DNA from: Leucobacter aridicollis
Lineage (GTDB): Bacteria > Actinomycetota > Actinomycetes > Actinomycetales > Microbacteriaceae
Direction of reading: 5' to 3'
Length of the DNA: 64,000 nt
Assembly: GCF_024399335.1 (NCBI RefSeq)
Contig: NZ_CP075339.1
Coordinates: 682,001 to 746,000, forward strand
Positions within the stretch are counted from its first letter, which is position 1. Every line of letters begins with the position of its first letter. Position numbers and translations under genes: made by a program. Positions 53,783 through 62,865 of this stretch are shown in pieces. A model generated the notes under the pieces. The model was given only the letters and a program-made list of their open reading frames with translations, was not told the DNA's origin and made no database searches.

Positions 53783-54547
53783 ATGGCGGCACAGCGGAAG
53801 TACTCTGACCAACAACTGGCTGAGGCGATCGCATCGGCAAGATCTTGGCGTGGGGTTCTTCGTGCGCTCGGCCTCCCTGATACTTCTTCAAGCGCTATTC
53901 GTGTCGCACGGCAACGAGCAAATGACTTGGCGATTGGATACGGCCACTTTATTGGGCAGCGAGCATGGACCGAGCCTCGTTTACGCGCGGCTGTCGCAAG
54001 CTCAAACACATGGTCAGGTGTTGCTGAAACGCTCGGAATCGCCGGGAGCTCTGCCGCTGGTGCGCTGGAAGGGCATTGCATCCGATTGGGAATCGACTCT
54101 ACGCACTTCATAGGTCCTCAGGAGAATCCAGCGGCTGAGGAGCTGAGGCCAAGCATTGCGAACCTAGACAGGGCTGGCGCGCTGCTGGCTGCTTCCTGGT
54201 TCGCGCTGTGCGGGCACGACGTTTCCTGGCCGTTGGAACCGAGCCGTTACGACCTCCTCGTTTCACGTGGGGACGGCATTCGAAAGGTTCAGGTAAAGAC
54301 AACCACTGTTCGTGTTGGCGAGACTTGGAAGGTCTACCTTTCGACCTCGCGAATGATGCGCAAAACGTACAGTCCAGACGAGATTGACGAGTTCTTCGTC
54401 GTCACGGCGGAGTTCGAATGCTACTTAATCCCGCTCGCCGAAGTTGGGGGACTTCATGCAATTCATTTGAGCGGCTATGACCGGTTCCGAGTTCCGCGAG
54501 CTTTGGAAGCCGCTGCTCCCAAACCTACTGACCAGAAAGCCTGTTGA
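53783..54547 (+). CDS. PD-(D/E)XK nuclease-like protein with helix-turn-helix repeats
   Basis: 254 residues. Residues 8-60 and 63-110 are two similar helical repeats (QLAEAIASARSWRGVLRALG and RLRAAVASSNTWSGVAETLG), resembling small DNA-binding domains. The C-terminal half carries SRYDLLV (Asp157) and RKVQVKTT (Gln170-x-Lys172), a PD-(D/E)XK core with Gln for Glu, like the group I intron-endonuclease-related family. GC and codon use differ from the left-hand genes. No ribosome site is clear at ATG 53783. Between the tRNA and hsdM, it is probably an accessory defence nuclease or element-borne protein. Confidence 0.75.
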   Translation: MAAQRKYSDQQLAEAIASARSWRGVLRALGLPDTSSSAIRVARQRANDLAIGYGHFIGQRAWTEPRLRAAVASSNTWSGVAETLGIAGSSAAGALEGHCIRLGIDSTHFIGPQENPAAEELRPSIANLDRAGALLAASWFALCGHDVSWPLEPSRYDLLVSRGDGIRKVQVKTTTVRVGETWKVYLSTSRMMRKTYSPDEIDEFFVVTAEFECYLIPLAEVGGLHAIHLSGYDRFRVPRALEAAAPKPTDQKAC

Positions 54548-54946
54548 TCTAAGCAAGACCCCCTCTTTTAATGGACTATTTGGGCTGCGTGTAAAGGTCG
54601 CCCTTTCGGCCCATGATGATGGAACAGTTGCGGGAAATATCTTTGCGCGTCGCAACTCGCGCTCGTGTGCAAGCTCACGCGCAAGTCACAGAAAAGCACT
54701 GAGGAAGATAACCGCCCGCAGGGCTCTAGAGGACTCCCCTGACACGCGCTGGCTCGTCCACTTGGGCGGAACTGGTTTGCGCAGAGTTCGGGAGCATACG
54801 GCTGTGCTGAGACGTCGATGGAGTTTTCATAACTTTCGGTGGTGCGGACTGGAGGGCCTTTACCAAAATGTCGCTGGGCACCGATACGGTGAGCAATAGA
54901 CACGGCCGGTCATCGGCGGTGAATCAGGTCTCACAGTAGGAAGTTG
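54548..54946. other. gene-free stretch upstream of hsdM
   Basis: 399 bases. An open frame of 140 codons (54477-54899) overlaps the preceding gene and reads as Arg/Ser-rich, without a recognisable fold, so I do not call it. The stretch should hold the promoter of the restriction operon; AGGAAG at 54938-54943 is the hsdM ribosome site. No other feature is seen. Confidence 0.5.
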
Positions 54947-56515
54947 ATGACAAACGGCATGAAAGAACAGCAGCGGGCAGAGCTTCACAAGACCATCTGG
55001 CAAGTCGCAAATGATCTTCGGGGTTCAGTCGATGGCTGGGACTTCAAGTCCTACGTACTCGGCATGCTGTTCTACCGCTTCATCTCCGAAAACCTCACCA
55101 CCTACATCAACAAAGGCGAGCGCGAAGCCGGAGCCCCTGACTTCGACTTCACTCACCTCTCAGACGAAGACGCCGAGTTCGCGCGTGACGAGATCGTCGC
55201 TGAGAAGGGCTTCTTCATTAAGCCGTCTGAGCTGTTCGAAAACGTGCGAAAGAAAGCAGCATCGAACGAGAACCTCAACGAGACGCTCGAATCGATCTTC
55301 CGCGACATCGAAGGCTCTGCCGTCGGCACCGACAGCGAAGACGACCTCAAAGGCCTCTTCGACGATCTGAACGTAAACAGTACGAAGCTAGGCAACACGG
55401 TTGCGAAGCGCAACGAGAAACTCGTGAAACTGCTCGATGCGATCAGCAGCCTCCCGCTCGGTGGCGATTACGCCGACAACTCGATTGATCTCTTTGGTGA
55501 CGCATACGAGTACCTCATGCAGATGTATGCATCGAGCGCCGGTAAATCCGGTGGCGAATACTACACCCCGCAAGAAGTGTCCGAGCTGCTCGCGCACATC
55601 ACCACGATGGGTAAGAAGCGGGTCAACAAAGTGTACGACCCTGCTGCAGGATCAGGCTCACTGCTGCTGAAGTTCGCAAAGGTTCTTGGTAAAGAGAACG
55701 TGGGTGGCTTCTACGGTCAAGAGATCAACCTCACCACCTACAACCTTGCTCGCATCAACATGTTCCTCCATGATGTGAACTACGAGAAATTCGACATCGC
55801 ACTCGGTGACACCCTGCTTGAGCCTGCCCACTGGGACGAGGAACCGTTCGAGGCCATCGTCTCGAACCCGCCGTACTCGATCAGGTGGGAAGGCGACGCG
55901 AACCCTCTCCTGATCAACGACCCACGCTTCGCGCCTGCGGGTGTGCTGGCCCCGAAGTCGAAGGCCGATCTTGCGTTCACGATGCATATGCTGCATTGGC
56001 TTGCGACCGATGGCACCGCGGCCATCGTCGAGTTCCCGGGTGTGCTGTATCGAGGTGGTGCAGAGCAGAAGATCCGCAAGTACCTGATCGACAACAACTA
56101 TGTCGAGTCCGTGATTCAGTTGCCGCCGGACCTGTTCTTCGGCACCACGATCGGCACCTGCATCATCGTGCTCAAGAAGTCCAAGAAGACGAACGACGTG
56201 CTGTTCATTGATGCGTCGGCAGAGTTCGTGCGAAGCGGCAACAAGAACAAGCTCTCACCCGACAACCTGCAGAACGTACTCATGGCGCTCGAGGACCGCG
56301 AACATCAGGACCACTTCGCCACCACAGTCGCGAACAGTACGATTGCGGAGAATGACTACAACATCGCCGTCTCCTCCTACGTCGAAGCAGAAGACACCCG
56401 CGAGGTCATCGACATCACGGAACTGAACGCCCGGATCGAGACGATCGTGGCGAGCCAATCAGAGCTGCGTACCAAGATTGATGCGATCGTCGCGGATCTG
56501 GAGGGTTCGAAGTGA
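54947..56515 (+). CDS. hsdM: type I restriction-modification methyltransferase subunit
   Basis: 522-residue N6-adenine methyltransferase. The N-terminal helical domain (ELHKTIWQVANDLRG, VLGMLFYRFISENLT) is typical HsdM; SAM motif I DPAAGSGSLL is near residue 231 and catalytic NPPY near 307. It makes the M2S methyltransferase with HsdS and, with HsdR, the restriction complex. ATG 54947 has AGGAAG upstream, with TTG 54944 also possible. It overlaps hsdS (ATGA). Confidence 0.96.
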   Translation: MTNGMKEQQRAELHKTIWQVANDLRGSVDGWDFKSYVLGMLFYRFISENLTTYINKGEREAGAPDFDFTHLSDEDAEFARDEIVAEKGFFIKPSELFENVRKKAASNENLNETLESIFRDIEGSAVGTDSEDDLKGLFDDLNVNSTKLGNTVAKRNEKLVKLLDAISSLPLGGDYADNSIDLFGDAYEYLMQMYASSAGKSGGEYYTPQEVSELLAHITTMGKKRVNKVYDPAAGSGSLLLKFAKVLGKENVGGFYGQEINLTTYNLARINMFLHDVNYEKFDIALGDTLLEPAHWDEEPFEAIVSNPPYSIRWEGDANPLLINDPRFAPAGVLAPKSKADLAFTMHMLHWLATDGTAAIVEFPGVLYRGGAEQKIRKYLIDNNYVESVIQLPPDLFFGTTIGTCIIVLKKSKKTNDVLFIDASAEFVRSGNKNKLSPDNLQNVLMALEDREHQDHFATTVANSTIAENDYNIAVSSYVEAEDTREVIDITELNARIETIVASQSELRTKIDAIVADLEGSK

Positions 56516-57705
56516 GCCGCATCGATGATCTGATCGCGGAGCACTGCCCTGATGGCGTGCCTTACCGGGGCCTCACTGACGTAGCTGATTATGTTCGCGG
56601 AGTTACCTACAACAAAAGCAACGAGCAGGCCGACGGGCCGGTGAGCGTACTACGCGCCAATAACATCTCTCTAGCTACAAACACATTGAATTTCGCTGAT
56701 GTCAAACGTGTTTCTGGCTCTGTTCGAGTCCGAGACAATCAACGTCTAGTACACGGTGACATTCTTATCTGTGCAGGAAGCGGCAGCAAAGACCACATCG
56801 GAAAAGTTGCGTTCATATTTGACGACTTAGAGCATACATTCGGCGGATTCATGGGGGTTGTGCGCGCAAAAGGTGAGCTAGAACCACGATTCCTGTTCCA
56901 TCTACTCACAGGCGGCTCATTTCTTGCCTACTTACGGAGTGCGCTTTCGACAACCACTATTAACAACCTCAACGCGGGAGTTATGCGAGGGTTTCGTATC
57001 CCGGTTCCGCCGATTGAGGTGCAGCGTGCGATCGTTGAGGTGCTGGATACGTTCAGTAAGCTGGAAGCGGAGCTGGAAGCGGAGCTGGAAGCGGAGCTGG
57101 AAGCCCGCAAACAGCAATACGAGCACTACCGCAACAGCCTGATGCTTGCGGGTGGAGGCACGCATACGGTGCTCCTCGAAGACATCGCGACTGTCGGCAC
57201 CGGAAGCCACGACACCAAAGACGCTCAACCGGATGGTGATTACACTTTCTATGCTCGAGGGCGCGAGCCTCTCCTGCTCAATACCTTTGATTTTGACGAG
57301 AATGCCATCATCACCGCAGGTGACGGTGTTGGGGTTGGTAAAGTCTTTCATTTCGCGCGCGGGAAGTACGCGCTTCACCAACGCGCATACCGCATAGTTC
57401 CTGATGAGGGCGTTGACGCGCGCTTCATCTATCACTATTTTCTCGCTGACTTCGCCAGATATCTTGAGCGAACCTCAGTGCATGCTTCGGTAACTTCTCT
57501 GCGGCGTCCAATGTTCCTGAAATATCCACTCCAGTTGCCGCCGATTGAGGAGCAGCGTCGTATCGTCGAGATTCTTGACAAGTTCGATGCACTTGTGAAC
57601 GACCTGAGTGTCGGTCTGCCTGCTGAGCTTGCTGCGCGTCGGCAGCAGTATGAGTACTACCGTGACAAGCTCCTCACCTTCAAAGAACTGGAGGTGACAG
57701 CATGA
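56512..57705 (+). CDS. hsdS: type I restriction specificity subunit
   Basis: 397 residues with two target-recognition domains. Each half ends in a matching conserved helix: PPIEVQRAIVEVLDTFSKLE with KQQYEHYRN, and PPIEEQRRIVEILDKFDAL with RQQYEYYRDKLL. The first helix has an unusual ELEA-type expansion encoded by a 12-bp tandem repeat (57061-57104). The target sequence cannot be read from the protein. Overlaps both neighbours (ATGA). Confidence 0.95.
   Translation: MSRIDDLIAEHCPDGVPYRGLTDVADYVRGVTYNKSNEQADGPVSVLRANNISLATNTLNFADVKRVSGSVRVRDNQRLVHGDILICAGSGSKDHIGKVAFIFDDLEHTFGGFMGVVRAKGELEPRFLFHLLTGGSFLAYLRSALSTTTINNLNAGVMRGFRIPVPPIEVQRAIVEVLDTFSKLEAELEAELEAELEARKQQYEHYRNSLMLAGGGTHTVLLEDIATVGTGSHDTKDAQPDGDYTFYARGREPLLLNTFDFDENAIITAGDGVGVGKVFHFARGKYALHQRAYRIVPDEGVDARFIYHYFLADFARYLERTSVHASVTSLRRPMFLKYPLQLPPIEEQRRIVEILDKFDALVNDLSVGLPAELAARRQQYEYYRDKLLTFKELEVTA
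57061..57104 (+). repeat. 12-bp tandem repeat inside hsdS central helix
   Basis: CTGGAAGCGGAG occurs three times in a row from 57061, followed by CTGGAAGC, encoding LEAELEAELEAELEA. A 4-residue (12-bp) repeat in this helix changes the distance between the two recognition domains in EcoR124-type HsdS, where TAEL copy number alters spacer length. In-frame slippage would change specificity without disrupting the protein. Confidence 0.85.
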
Positions 57706-60700
57706 TGGGCTCGCGTGTGAAACATGATCTGATCGCGTTTGGTGGTGAGTCGACCGTAGTCGTCGAATACGAGCCTGATCCGCGGGACCGGTCGAGCTAT
57801 CAGTCGGAGTCGCAGCTCGAGAACGAGTTCATTCGCCAGCTCGAGACACAAGCCTACGAACGCGTGAGCATCACGAGCGAGACCGACCTCATCGTGAACC
57901 TGCGTGCTCAGCTCGAAACCCTCAACGGCTACCGGTTCTCAGACACCGAGTGGGAGCGGTTCTTCACCGAACGCGTTGCGTCGGCCGGCGACGGCATCGT
58001 CGAAAAGACTGTACGTATCCAAGAGGATCACGTGCAGTTGCTCACCCGTGATGATGGTTCAACGAAGAACATCACGCTGCTAGATAAGCGCGACATTCAC
58101 AACAACCGACTCCAAGTCATCAACCAGTACGCGGTAGACCGTGGTGAAGGCGGCGCTTCGTTCTCGAATCGGTACGACGTCACCATCCTGGTGAATGGTC
58201 TACCGATGGTGCATGTGGAGTTGAAACGGCGCGGTGTGCCGATCCGTGAAGCGTTCAATCAGATCGACCGGTATCAGCGCGACAGTTTCTGGGCAGGCAG
58301 CGGCCTCTTCGAGTATGTGCAGCTCTTCGTGGTTTCGAACGGTACCCAAACGAAGTACTACTCGAACACCACCCGCCGCCAACACGTCGCCGACCAGACC
58401 GGGTCGCGCCGTACGAAGAAGACCTCGAATTCGTTCGAGTTCACTTCGTGGTGGGCCGATGCCCGCAATAAGCCGATCCTTGATCTGACGGCGTTCTCGA
58501 AGACGTTCTTCGCAAAGCACACCCTGCTGAATATCCTCACCCGCTACTGCGTGCTCACGAGCGACCGGCTACTGCTCGTGATGCGTCCGTACCAGATCGT
58601 GGCGACCGAGAAGATTCTCCAAAAGATCGACATCTCCACGAACTACAAGACCCTCGGTTCCCGAGATGCAGGCGGCTATGTCTGGCACACCACCGGCTCG
58701 GGCAAGACTCTCACCTCCTTCAAGACCGCGCAGCTTTCCTCACGCGTCGAGTCTGTGGACAAGGTGCTGTTCGTGGTTGACCGGAAGGACCTCGACTATC
58801 AGACGATGAAAGAGTACGACCGCTTCGAGAAGGGGTCTGCGAACTCGAACACATCAACAGCGGTGTTGAAGCGTCAGCTGGAGGATCCGTCGAAGAAGAT
58901 CATCATCACGACGATCCAGAAACTCTCTAACTTCATCAGCGGAAACAAGGGCCACGACGTCTACTCCGGGCACGTCGTGTTGATCTTTGATGAGTGTCAC
59001 CGTTCCCAGTTCGGTGACATGCACACCGCCATCACAAAGGCGTTCAAGCGGTACAACCTGTTCGGGTTCACTGGCACCCCGATCTTTGCCGAAAATTCCG
59101 GCAGCGGTGGCAACCCGCAACTCAAGACCACCGAGCAGGCGTTCGGCGACAAGCTCCACACGTACACGATCGTGGACGCGATCAATGACAAGAACGTACT
59201 GCCGTTCCGCATTGACTATGTCAACACCATCAAGGTCGGCACTACCGGCGACAAGCAAGTGAGCGCGATCGACACCGAGAATGCGCTCCTCGCCCCTGCC
59301 CGTGTGTCGCAGGTGACGAACTACATTCTTGAGCACTTCGACCAGAAGACCAGGCGACAAGAAGGCTACGCGCTCGGTGAGCGGCGGGTGAAGGGCTTCA
59401 ACTCGATCTTTGCCACCGCCTCCATCACCGCGGCACGCACCTATTATCAAGAATTCAAGAACCAGCAAGAAGGCCTGTTGCCGGATCAGCGGCTCAAGGT
59501 CGCGACGATCTTCTCGTACGCTGCGAACCCTGACAGCGAAGACGGGCTGCTCGATGAGGAGGGCTTCGAGACCGACGCGCTCTCGGGTGATGCGCGCAGC
59601 TTCCTTGAGACCGCGATTTCGGACTACAACCGCATGTTCGGCACGAGCTTCGATACGAGCTCGGATAGCTTCCAGAACTATTACAAGGATCTGTCGCAGA
59701 AGCTCAAGACCCGCGAGATTGACCTGGTCATCGTGGTGAACATGTTCCTCACCGGGTTCGACGCCACTACTCTCAACACGCTGTGGGTGGATAAGAACCT
59801 CCGCAGTCACGGCCTCATTCAGGCGTACTCGCGTACGAACCGTATCCTGAACTCGGTGAAGACGTACGGCAACATCGTGAACTTCCGAGACCTCGAGGAA
59901 GCCACGAACGACGCGATCGCCCTGTTCGGCAACAAGGATGCTGCGGGTATCGTGTTGATGAAGCCGTACCGCGAATACTTCGATAGCTATGCCGAGAAGG
60001 TCACGCTGCTCATGCAGCAGTACCAGCCGGGCGCGTTGATCGTAGGTGAGGAAGCCCAGCTCGAGTTCGTGAAGCTCTACGGCGAGATCCTCAAGCTTCG
60101 CAACATCCTCACTTCGTTCGATGACTTCGAAAACGACGAGATCCTCTCCGTGCGAGACATGCAAGACTACCAGTCCACCTACCTCGACCTCTGGAACGAG
60201 CGCAAGCGCGCGACTCAGGGAGAGAAGGAAAGCATCATCGAGGATGTGGTGTTCGAGATCGAACTGATTAAACAGGTCGAGATCAACGTCGACTACATTC
60301 TGCTGCTCGTGCAGAAGTACCGTGAAGAACGTGGCGACGGAGATGACAAGGAACTCCGTGCAGGGATTAGCCGTGCGATTGATTCGAGCCCGTCACTGCG
60401 AAACAAGAAGGACCTCATCGAGAACTTCGTCGATTCCGTGTCGGTGAAGGGAGAGATTGAGGCCGAGTGGCGTGCCTATGTTGCAGCGCAGCGCGAAAAG
60501 GAACTGGCCGAGATTATCGGGTCTGAGAATCTCAAGCCGGAGGAGACGGCGCGGTTCGTAGAAGCGGCGTTCCGCGACGGCGCACTGCGCACCACCGGCA
60601 CCGCCATCACAAAGGTACTCCCGCCGGTCTCACGTTTCTCGAAAGACAAGAACCATAGCGCGAAGAAGCAGCGAGTGATTCAACTGCTTGGTGACTTCTT

Positions 60701-60740
60701 CGAGCGATTCTTTGGGCTGGGAACGGGAGGGGCGAACTAA
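57702..60740 (+). CDS. hsdR: type I restriction endonuclease subunit R
   Basis: 1012 residues. The N-terminal nuclease core has Asp159 (RYDVTILVNGLP) and Glu173-x-Lys175 (VHVELKRRG). The helicase motor has Walker A TTGSGKT (about 331), DECH box LIFDECHRSQFG (about 430) and FTGTPIF. The C-terminal helical part binds the methyltransferase core. It overlaps hsdS (ATGA) and the following gene (TAATG). Full length with no visible lesion. Confidence 0.96.
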   Translation: MMGSRVKHDLIAFGGESTVVVEYEPDPRDRSSYQSESQLENEFIRQLETQAYERVSITSETDLIVNLRAQLETLNGYRFSDTEWERFFTERVASAGDGIVEKTVRIQEDHVQLLTRDDGSTKNITLLDKRDIHNNRLQVINQYAVDRGEGGASFSNRYDVTILVNGLPMVHVELKRRGVPIREAFNQIDRYQRDSFWAGSGLFEYVQLFVVSNGTQTKYYSNTTRRQHVADQTGSRRTKKTSNSFEFTSWWADARNKPILDLTAFSKTFFAKHTLLNILTRYCVLTSDRLLLVMRPYQIVATEKILQKIDISTNYKTLGSRDAGGYVWHTTGSGKTLTSFKTAQLSSRVESVDKVLFVVDRKDLDYQTMKEYDRFEKGSANSNTSTAVLKRQLEDPSKKIIITTIQKLSNFISGNKGHDVYSGHVVLIFDECHRSQFGDMHTAITKAFKRYNLFGFTGTPIFAENSGSGGNPQLKTTEQAFGDKLHTYTIVDAINDKNVLPFRIDYVNTIKVGTTGDKQVSAIDTENALLAPARVSQVTNYILEHFDQKTRRQEGYALGERRVKGFNSIFATASITAARTYYQEFKNQQEGLLPDQRLKVATIFSYAANPDSEDGLLDEEGFETDALSGDARSFLETAISDYNRMFGTSFDTSSDSFQNYYKDLSQKLKTREIDLVIVVNMFLTGFDATTLNTLWVDKNLRSHGLIQAYSRTNRILNSVKTYGNIVNFRDLEEATNDAIALFGNKDAAGIVLMKPYREYFDSYAEKVTLLMQQYQPGALIVGEEAQLEFVKLYGEILKLRNILTSFDDFENDEILSVRDMQDYQSTYLDLWNERKRATQGEKESIIEDVVFEIELIKQVEINVDYILLLVQKYREERGDGDDKELRAGISRAIDSSPSLRNKKDLIENFVDSVSVKGEIEAEWRAYVAAQREKELAEIIGSENLKPEETARFVEAAFRDGALRTTGTAITKVLPPVSRFSKDKNHSAKKQRVIQLLGDFFERFFGLGTGGAN

Positions 60741-61486
60741 TGGCCTCCAAGACACCTAGCATCGACGAGCTCAAGGAATTGGTCCAGCGTCAAGCAAATA
60801 TGTTGGTCGGTGCCGGAACCGGTCAGATCATATTCAAGGACCATGGCGTCGAACAAGACTACGAGAGAGTCGACTCTGCTGTAACGGCTCACCTCAGACA
60901 ACTAGGCCTGAAACCCCCCTTTCCATGGCGATCACTCGGTGAATGGCATGGCTTCTATTCGCAGGGGGACTTCCCTTCATACGCATCACGCCGTCTGCAC
61001 ATCGCTGAGTTGGTGAACCCTGTCTTGGGGCAGCTGGACGAATTACTCGGGACTGGCTCGGTTCATGATCCGATGTCCGATCGGGGCGAGCCGACATGGA
61101 GCAACATCGACACCCGGATTGCGGGACTCATCCACAGATACTCAATTGCCTCCGATAAAGATGACTGGCAGGACGTAGGACGACGCTCGCGAGAGATCTT
61201 GATTGATTTGGGCAAGCTAGTGGCCGACCCTGCCCTCGTCCCTGAGGGGACTGAGGCCCCTAGGGGTGCGGACGCCCGAGCATGGTTTGATCTATTCGTG
61301 AAATATCGTGCTTTGGGGGGCGAGCACGCCGAACTTCGCGCTTTGATGAAAAAGACGTGGGACCTCGCTCAGAAGGTGACTCACGGAGACATTGGCGATA
61401 TTGATGCGTTTGCGGCAGCCCAGGCGACTGTGATGCTCGTGCGTACGTGTCAAAAAATGCACTCAGCGGAAAGCTATGAAGCCTAA
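60740..61486 (+). CDS. unrecognised 248-residue protein in the defence operon
   Basis: I do not recognise the family with certainty. It starts at ATG 60740 inside the hsdR stop (TAATG) and overlaps the first reverse transcriptase the same way, so it is expressed with both systems. The protein is soluble and mostly helical. SLGEWHGFYSQGDFPSYASR is a notable central motif, and DDWQDVGRRSREILIDLGKL plus KKTWDLAQKVTHGDIGD in the last third resemble HEPN-like helices of abortive-infection proteins. An RNase or regulator role is speculation. Confidence 0.85.
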   Translation: MASKTPSIDELKELVQRQANMLVGAGTGQIIFKDHGVEQDYERVDSAVTAHLRQLGLKPPFPWRSLGEWHGFYSQGDFPSYASRRLHIAELVNPVLGQLDELLGTGSVHDPMSDRGEPTWSNIDTRIAGLIHRYSIASDKDDWQDVGRRSREILIDLGKLVADPALVPEGTEAPRGADARAWFDLFVKYRALGGEHAELRALMKKTWDLAQKVTHGDIGDIDAFAAAQATVMLVRTCQKMHSAESYEA

Positions 61487-62865
61487 TGGCAGAGATACCG
61501 TATTCAGTTAAGAGCTGGAAGGCTCTCGCAGAAAGGGAGTCACGACGAGGGGCGGATATCTCCCGTACTGTGCCCGCAGTAAAGGATGCTGTCGCTGCAC
61601 TCCGTGCCAGAAGAGAACTTTACAAGACTGAAGTAATGCCTCTTGCTTTAGGCAGCCCCGCCAGACTCGCCGCCTTGGATCAGTTTCGCTCAGACCGTAA
61701 AGAGCTGCGCCAGAACCGCGACACTGCCCTCGAAGAGGCCCTACAAGAAGCATTAGGTCAGTTCGAGCAAGCTCTGGAATCGGATAGTTTTACTTTTGAT
61801 CTTGTACCGGCGGTGAAACTTGGAGATCGGCAGACCTATCGGATTAGCGACAAGTTAGACATTGCCTTCCCGGCAAAACAAGCAGCTGCAGTTATTCGCG
61901 ATCTCCGTCCTGCAGAGAGCCAGAGCCGCAATGGTATAGTCCGTGCGCTCAAAGAAGCACTTGGGAAGAAGTACGCACACGCCATCTATCGGCTTGATAT
62001 AACTTCCTTCTTCGGGTCAATCCCGCATGCCGATCTATTAGAGCGTCTTCGCTCTCTAAAGAGGCTCGATACAGTAACCGCCACTCTTGTGTCTCGGCTG
62101 CTCGATGAATTCGCGGCGCTGACTGGTAGCCGTGTTGGCATTCCGCAAGGCGTAGGTTTGAGCTCTCACCTTGCCGATCTTTATCTACACGCGTTTGATC
62201 GCCAGATGAAAGCAACTCCCGGCGTTCTCTTCTACGCGCGCTACGTTGATGACATGGTTCTTGTCCTGGAGGATGAGACGGTACTAGATCTTGTGAGGAA
62301 TGAGATCGACGACGAGCTTCAAAAGCTTGGTCTGAAAAAGAACCTCGCGAAGACCGACACAATTACTGCGACGGACAACGGTGACTACCCGGCGGGGAGC
62401 GCACTGGAATATTTGGGCTATAGGTTCACCCGCGCTCAAGGCATTCTTGCCACAAGCCTTACCGCTAACCGCCACCAACGGAGAATGAAACGCTTAGAAC
62501 TAGCCCTTCAATCATGGCTTGATTCATCCCCCGACGCGGCTAAACCGAATTACGGGCATGATGGCATGTTGATCGATCGACTTCGCTATCTAGCAGGCAA
62601 CACGAAGCTATTGAACTCGAAGGACAATGTGGCGATTGGTCTTTTCTTCTCGAATAGCGCCTTGGATGCGGACGCGAGAGAGCTAACTGATCTTGACGCT
62701 GTGCTAGAACAATTCAGGCAGGATCATGCCCAAGAAATGTCTGAGGGCCTTACGAAAAAGATGAAGGCCATCTCGTTTGTAGGGATGTTCGCTCAGAAAC
62801 CCTTTTACCGGTTCAGTCAAAGGAAAATACAGCGAGTTATCCAGGCCTGGGAGGAGGGCAACTAA
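61486..62865 (+). CDS. drt3a: reverse transcriptase, probable DRT type 3 RT (Drt3a/UG3-like)
   Basis: 459 residues. RT motifs in order: motif A YRLDITSFFGSIPH with Asp171, motif B GIPQGVGLSSHLADLYLHAF at 218-237, motif C YARYVDDMVLVLED with YVDD at 253-256, motif D LKKNLAKTDT. About 160 residues precede motif A. The protein lacks group II intron maturase and endonuclease parts. It overlaps the second RT gene (TAATG at 62865). Two tandem RTs of this type are the hallmark of DRT3 (UG3 + UG8); family assignment is from memory of motifs, not a search. Confidence 0.87.
   Translation: MAEIPYSVKSWKALAERESRRGADISRTVPAVKDAVAALRARRELYKTEVMPLALGSPARLAALDQFRSDRKELRQNRDTALEEALQEALGQFEQALESDSFTFDLVPAVKLGDRQTYRISDKLDIAFPAKQAAAVIRDLRPAESQSRNGIVRALKEALGKKYAHAIYRLDITSFFGSIPHADLLERLRSLKRLDTVTATLVSRLLDEFAALTGSRVGIPQGVGLSSHLADLYLHAFDRQMKATPGVLFYARYVDDMVLVLEDETVLDLVRNEIDDELQKLGLKKNLAKTDTITATDNGDYPAGSALEYLGYRFTRAQGILATSLTANRHQRRMKRLELALQSWLDSSPDAAKPNYGHDGMLIDRLRYLAGNTKLLNSKDNVAIGLFFSNSALDADARELTDLDAVLEQFRQDHAQEMSEGLTKKMKAISFVGMFAQKPFYRFSQRKIQRVIQAWEEGN

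Noticed and set aside
53627..53815. 62-codon minus-strand ORF ending GLTGFEPATP
   Set aside because: The ending is the known artefact of translating a tRNA gene on its antisense strand; it overlaps tRNA-Pro and its terminator.
54477..54899. 140-codon plus-strand ORF between the nuclease gene and hsdM
   Set aside because: It overlaps the nuclease gene, is Arg/Ser-rich in its second half, lacks a recognisable fold and has no convincing ribosome site.
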